A stretch of 29,248 nucleotides of DNA, taken from NCBI RefSeq assembly GCF_000003815.2, contig NC_049980.1:16169639-16198886 (forward strand), read 5' to 3'. Within the stretch, counting starts at the first letter, position 1; each line of letters begins with the position of its first letter. Source of the DNA: Branchiostoma floridae (taxonomy: Eukaryota > Chordata > Leptocardii > Amphioxiformes > Branchiostomatidae). The notes below the pieces were generated by a model. The model made no database searches. It saw only the letters and a list, made by a program, of their open reading frames with translations, and was not told the DNA's origin. The position numbers and the translations under genes are program-made. This document shows positions 24,677 through 29,248 of the stretch, piece by piece.

Positions 24677-25514
24677 ACATAGCCGAATTTGGCTCCCGAC
24701 TCTCTCCCGACTATGGTTTAGGAGTGATTCGGGAGCTAGTCGGCTGTAGTCGGCTGGCGTTCGGGTGAGTCGGCTGGTGTTCGGCTGCCTCAGCCGAATG
24801 TTTTGAAATGTTCAAAACATTCGGCTCTGAATGGCTGGTCTGGAATTGGTCGGTTGGTGGTCGGCTGGTGTTCGGCATGGTCGGCTAGTGTTCGGCTGGT
24901 GTTCGGGAGTAACTCAGCAGTCAAGTTTTAGCTGCTTTACCAAGCCATAAACACTGCTAAATGCTCCCAGTTTGTTTCCAACCTACTAACGATTCACCCC
25001 AAACCCGTAGACAAATCTCTGCTAACTCAATCCCAAGAAAAATGACTATTACCAGGGCGTAGGCGAATCACCCCCGAACTTCACACGACGGACATCCAGC
25101 CAAAAACAAAAAGAACCATAAATACCATATTAGAGCTATCTGTGATCCAAATTTGATCTCTTGGTGATGTTTACATAATAGAAGAAAGGATTATTTTGAT
25201 GAAAAATGAAAATGGCTACTTTTTAAAAAATCGCTGATTATGTCCATTTCAAGTCGTAAGAGGGTCACAATCGGTAGGGAATCAGTCAGGAGTGATTCGG
25301 CAGTCTGCGGCTAGAGGTCGGGATGGTTGGTAATAGGTTAGTTAGCATTCGGGACACAGTCGAGAGCAAGTCATTTACTGGTCGGGAGATGGTTGGGACA
25401 TGTTCGGGACATGTTCGGCGCTAAAAGATAGGCGTGGTCAGACTGCTCCCGAACACCAGCCGACCTGAGTCGGCTGAGGGTCGGCTGGTGTTCGGGAGCT
25501 AAATTCGGCTATGT
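24677..25514. mobile_element. 838-bp non-autonomous element with 23-bp terminal inverted repeats
   Basis: The left end ACATAGCCGAATTTGGCTCC plus CGA and the right end (24677-24699 versus 25492-25514) are inverted repeats matching at 22 of 23 bases. Both ends carry subterminal copies of TCGGCTGGTGTTCGG-like motifs, more than ten in total, mostly in one orientation at the left end. A perfect 15-bp-stem hairpin (AGCCGAATGTTTTGA, 24792-24806 and 24812-24826) lies inside. The middle is AT-rich and has no long open frame, so no transposase is encoded. Flanks TTAC and ATAC may be an imperfect target duplication. The superfamily is not assignable by eye. Confidence 0.8.
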
Positions 25515-25814
25515 ATACAGTACAGATATGATAATTTGCCAGGCAGTCTCCACTGGCCAATCATTCACCCTATAGCCTATTTCTGTTCGATTCTACTCTC
25601 CACAGCCCCTTGGGAAGGACTGGTGAAGGCTAACATTACCGAAGACACATGGTTTTCACCCGTTTTTGTCATTATATATTTTAGTGTGTATTTGGACTCT
25701 AGTGATTGTGTAGTTAGCTGTATGGGAGAATGTTGCCTTGAAAGATAAAGAGGAGACCAGACTAGTTAAGTACTCCCAGACTGGGTTTAATCATCATCTC
25801 TTGGTTTTACTTAC

Positions 25815-25880
25815 GACAGCTTGGGCTCTGACTGCCCCAGTCGCCGAAACCACGCATGTTGGATTTCTTGCTGTTAAAAT
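25815..25880 (-). CDS. Orphan 66-bp exon, possibly of a VMO1-like (beta-prism) protein
   Basis: Acceptor CCTGTATTGCAG| and donor AGCTGTC|GTAAGT bound a 66-base open exon, phase 1 at both ends. It encodes FNSKKSNMRGFGDWGSQSPSC with split codons on each side. The G-x-W-G-x-W/S-x-x-x-x-C pattern recalls the repeat starts of vitelline membrane outer layer 1 proteins, where G-F-x-L-K-V-E and G-D-D-T-A-L-N would follow in the next exon. I could not find that exon, so the family call is tentative. It lies on the strand opposite to the presumed fibrillin-like intron, so it would be a nested gene or evidence that the plus-strand gene ends earlier. Confidence 0.4.
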
Positions 25881-26746
25881 CTGCAATACAGGTTTCACCA
25901 ACCCCTGCTAATTTCCTAGCCTCCACATGTCTCTGGGAATTGTAGAAACTGACTAAATAGACAAATAGCACACCAGAGGAATTGTCGCAAACTGTCTATA
26001 ATTATTGATTAAATATTATCTGTCTATTTGGATGGACGATGAAGTTATTGACCTGTGTGCGTAATTTATAGTGGAAACCAAACCAATGAAATACTCGATC
26101 ACGGTTGGCCATTTAGTTTATCTCGCTTTTCAGTTGTTGGAACTCTTTCAACAATCATGTTAAGTTAACCTTTAATTTCTTCGAAGACGATTGTCATTCT
26201 TTGCAAGAACATATAATTTTCCAAAGCCACCCGAAGAAAAAACGAAAATTGACTGCATTTGAATAAAAATCACGGTGTGTTGTGAGTGGGTGTATCGCCA
26301 AAAAGCTAACGCAAACACCGGATGATGATAGATTTAGATGAAAGGAAAGGATACTGGCGGGGACATATAGATAACACTCGTGTAAAAGATAACAAGTATG
26401 ATAAGTGGATTTAGGGGAGCCGATGTAGTAGTGCTGCTTCAAAGTTAACGTATCGGGAAACATAAGGCAAATCGTAACCGCCATACCAGTCTGGTAGCTG
26501 TAAAAAGTGTGCACCTCGGAAAAAACATAAAGTTAACATGAAAAATGTAAACAAGGCGGACGCCAAATACGCTCAAAACAATCCCAACTGCCACACCTGC
26601 TTAGATATTAACGTAACGTTTCATTACAAGCAGGATAAACCCCACGGATTTGCTGTTTGTGATAAAGGGCATGCATATGGGGGTCCAGGTGATAAATCGG
26701 ACAGGTCTGTTACGGTGATACAGCAAACATGCCTGTGGTCAGAACG

Positions 26747-26900
26747 TACTCTCCAAGCAGAGATTGAGTCGCGTACGTAGTAGTCGGAAAAATTACACAG
26801 GCGCTCCTCTTACCTCTGCCTCAACACGCATAGGGGCGGGGATATCCTTTCAAAATTCGTGTTAGTACTCCGCCCCCCGAACTATCTCTAGTAAATAATG
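26747..26900. repeat. Dispersed-repeat fragment sharing TACTCTCCAAGCAGAG
   Basis: TACTCTCCAAGCAGAGATTG at 26747-26766 matches the arm of the foldback at 21672. It is followed by CCTCTGCCTCAACACG, GGGGCGGGGATATCC and CGCCCCCCGAAC, GC-rich short palindromic blocks typical of a small non-autonomous element. Splice-like sites here gave no credible exon. Confidence 0.45.
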
Positions 26901-26924
26901 TAGAAACAAATTCTAACATTACCG

Positions 26925-27110
26925 GGTAGGGACCACCATCTCGAAATCGAACCTGTACAAGTGACCACCTCTAATAAGCACCACCTGGCCAATTCAGCCG
27001 CTTTTGGTGGTACAAGGAGCCTGTCTATAGTGACCACCTGTCCACGTTGGTACAGAATTTATTGGTCCCCTGAGTGGTCTTCTTGGACAGGTTTGACTGT
27101 ATTCCTAAAT
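26925..27110. repeat. Repeat built of GACCACCT-like motifs
   Basis: AGGGACCACCATCTC, AAGTGACCACCTCTAATAAG, CACCACCTGGCC, TAGTGACCACCTGTCC and related segments recur at short spacing. A matching AAGTGACCACCTAATGAG occurs at about 14380, so this is a dispersed family. Confidence 0.45.
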
Positions 27111-27598
27111 CTCTTTGCTCATATATGAAAATCGTTGGACGATCTGCTCACTTTGCACATGGTTTCTCGTGGTTGTCATTTCAGTGAGAGGAGACCACTT
27201 CCCTGCGAAACATCGTTTGGTCGTTGTTATGGGTGGTGTAGCTATGAAATATTTGCTGACAGTGCCAGGTTGTGTCAAAGGTCTATACTGGCGAACCTGT
27301 TCCTATCACTCCCGGGATCTTCCTACAGTCCGTGACCATGAACAGGCGGCCGTGTCACGGAGTAGGTAGGTATGTGCGTCGAACCCCCGCGTCGTTTGGT
27401 TAACCTTGTGAACACCCTGTAACATTGGTGAGATTGCCTGCGTAATTCTAGACAGTACGGGCACTGTCAAGGTTACAGGCAATGTGCATCGCTTTTAAAA
27501 AATGATTATCCAATGAAACCATCGTCCTTGGATCGTTCTTTTTTTTCTGCTCAAGATTGATGTTATACTAGTATTCGCGACAAATCCGTTTAACTGTA

Positions 27599-28016
27599 CT
27601 GCAATGTAAGCTTTGCTCACCACGAAGGCCTCCTGTAGTGCGACTTCTACCTACCACAACAGTTTTCGACTTCTTGCCACTTCTTGCCAAGTCGCGACTA
27701 CCTAATCACAACACAAGTCTCGAATTTTTCATCAAAGAGCACAGAGCGTGTACTTTATCCCCGACTTGCCGACCTTTGGTCCCTTTTGTTGGAAGACGTT
27801 GTAACAGTGTACTCTTTTCTTTTTGTCACAAATCAATACCACCTGCAGGCTTGGCCTAACCTGTCAGAGGGGAGTCAAATTTTACCAGTAAAGGCAAACA
27901 AGATGGTCATATTTTGACACGAGGCCTTGTATATGTCTGTCCTCGACGCCTGGCGAATCTGTCATGACTACCTCGGCGATGACCCTGCAATGTAAGCTTT
28001 GCTCACCGCGAAGGCC
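27599..28016. repeat. 32-bp direct repeat, 386 bp apart
   Basis: CTGCAATGTAAGCTTTGCTC followed by ACCACGAAGGCC (27599-27630) recurs at 27985-28016 with one mismatch. No longer similarity between the copies was seen. Confidence 0.7.
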
Positions 28017-29248
28017 ACCTCGGTGCTCCCCCACCAGTGACGGAGACCTAAAAGTCATAAAATACCAGTGGAGCAACGTAGTAAAAATAAGCCTCTTAAA
28101 TCGAAAAAAGCACACCATCAATCAGTGCCAACAGGTAACAGTCCAATGAGGTTTGAAGTAACAAAAGGAGCTATCGGCACATTTATCACTCCTTTCTCCA
28201 TTTTTTACCTTAGACAACGGCCTGTAGCTAGTTACTACTTGTTGTTAGTTGTACTATTTGGTACCGCAGCGATAACAATGCCTTCTGACCTAATCATAGA
28301 ATATAAGTACCATTATTGCGCGGGTACCATCCAGGACCACCGTGGTTACCACTGGTTCACCATCTGCACCCTCTTCGTGGAACGCAAGCGAAAAGGGAGA
28401 ATGGTACACTGGCTAATACCGTTATATTTTGGTGATACAAATTACCACAAGAACGATACATCTGAAAAGTATTAGTCCCGATATTGAAGTGAACCTGAAT
28501 GTCACACCTTCCGTGACTTCCATATTGCATAACACTGATTAAATGTCGTATTGCATATAACGACGCACATATGACACTGTATGAAATGGACAGATTCCAC
28601 ATAGCAGAATCCATCAACAATATTCAATGCCAAAGCTACATGCCGATTGTTTGTCTGGTTACATAATACATTGCCTTTTGTGAATCTTGTTCACGGCCAC
28701 GGTCGACATTGATTAAGGATTTTTGTGAGGTAAAGATGACGATTCCCATTACCCACGTGACGAGGAGCCGGCTAACGTCAAGTCACACCTTTTCAGTTGG
28801 GTACATCTACGAGTGCACCCGCGTACCAGCATAGCCGTTTGTTAGTGTCTGGGTAATGTAGTGTCGGTTTTGAATCTATAGGCCTAGGCTTGGCTACGGT
28901 CGGTAATCTACATACAGTAACTGTTGTGCCTTTGACTTGACAATACAACGTTGGGCACCAGGCTTCAAGTGCCGGTGCCGTGCACAACGAATTCCATGGT
29001 ATGTTCTATACATCGCGGCAAAGGAATAGGTAATCTAAAAACAATATAATCTAACTAACACTAGTAACAGTCAATGGTCAGTTGTACCTATCCCCTGATT
29101 GGTGTATCTAGTTTGCCTGCACGTGACGTACTGGAAGGCTTACATATTGACCTTTTTGTCGGCAGGTAACGTCCGAGATATGTAGATTACCAGTTGACCA
29201 GTTTGAGGGAAAGTGATGAACTGATAATCTGTGTGTACGGGATCATGA
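28017..29248. other. Right end of window, nothing recognised
   Basis: Open frames up to 135 codons exist (28068-28475 on the plus strand) but show no domain motif, signal peptide with matching splice sites, or codon pattern that would support a gene. No repeats were recognised. Confidence 0.4.

Noticed and set aside
26744-26886. Apparent exon bounded by GATAG and GCAGAG|GTAAGA on the minus strand
   Set aside because: It lies in GC-rich palindromic repeat sequence linked to the foldback family, and the peptide has no domain features.

Overview
The window looks like invertebrate chordate genomic DNA, most probably a lancelet (Branchiostoma). This is inferred from small phase-compatible exons of extracellular domains, very dense dispersed repeats, a tRNA-derived SINE fragment, foldback/MITE-like elements and two scaffold gaps of exactly 100 N. 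No bacterial-style operons, rRNA genes, intact tRNA genes or CRISPR arrays were seen. Genes had to be assembled from exons using domain motifs, splice sites and intron phase.

Left third (about 1-8.6 kb, minus strand): one apparently complete, multi-exon gene for a secreted mosaic protein. In order of translation: signal peptide (8593-8521), PAN/Apple-like domain (6727-6494), hevein-type chitin-binding-like domain (5620-5405), LCCL domain in four exons (5204-5141, 4273-4210, 4038-3905, 3751-3711), CUB domain (3424-3261, then a damaged second part at about 1743-1427 around a gap), C-type lectin domain (951-743 and 376-128), stop at 130-128, and an AATAAA signal at 6-1. All junctions fit in phase except the middle of the CUB. 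Each module is bounded by phase-1 introns, the signature of exon shuffling. The predicted role is a secreted recognition or innate-defence lectin; that role is inference.

Middle (8.6-16.4 kb): repeats and no convincing gene. A SINE fragment comes first, then tandem hairpins, then a large family combining a TG-rich tract, an ATAACTCAAGAA-like box, GGGCCCCCTAGCG boxes and AT-rich blocks. The AT-rich blocks carry inverted pairs of the octamer ATGCAAAT. The family includes a 1.05-kb tandem duplication and a probable inverted copy; related units also fill an intron of the lectin gene.

Right part (16.4-29.2 kb): two signal-peptide exons lie head to head about 1.2 kb apart. The minus one (16599-16406) is an unidentified secreted protein. 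The plus one (17808-18001) has a furin-type site and a length and splice phase that suggest the first coding exon of a fibrillin-like gene, with an intron running past the window end. That intron would hold an RFX X-box-like site, a foldback element, an 838-bp terminal-inverted-repeat element built of TCGGCTGGTGTTCGG-like motifs, and one orphan minus-strand exon (25880-25815) of possible VMO1-like type.
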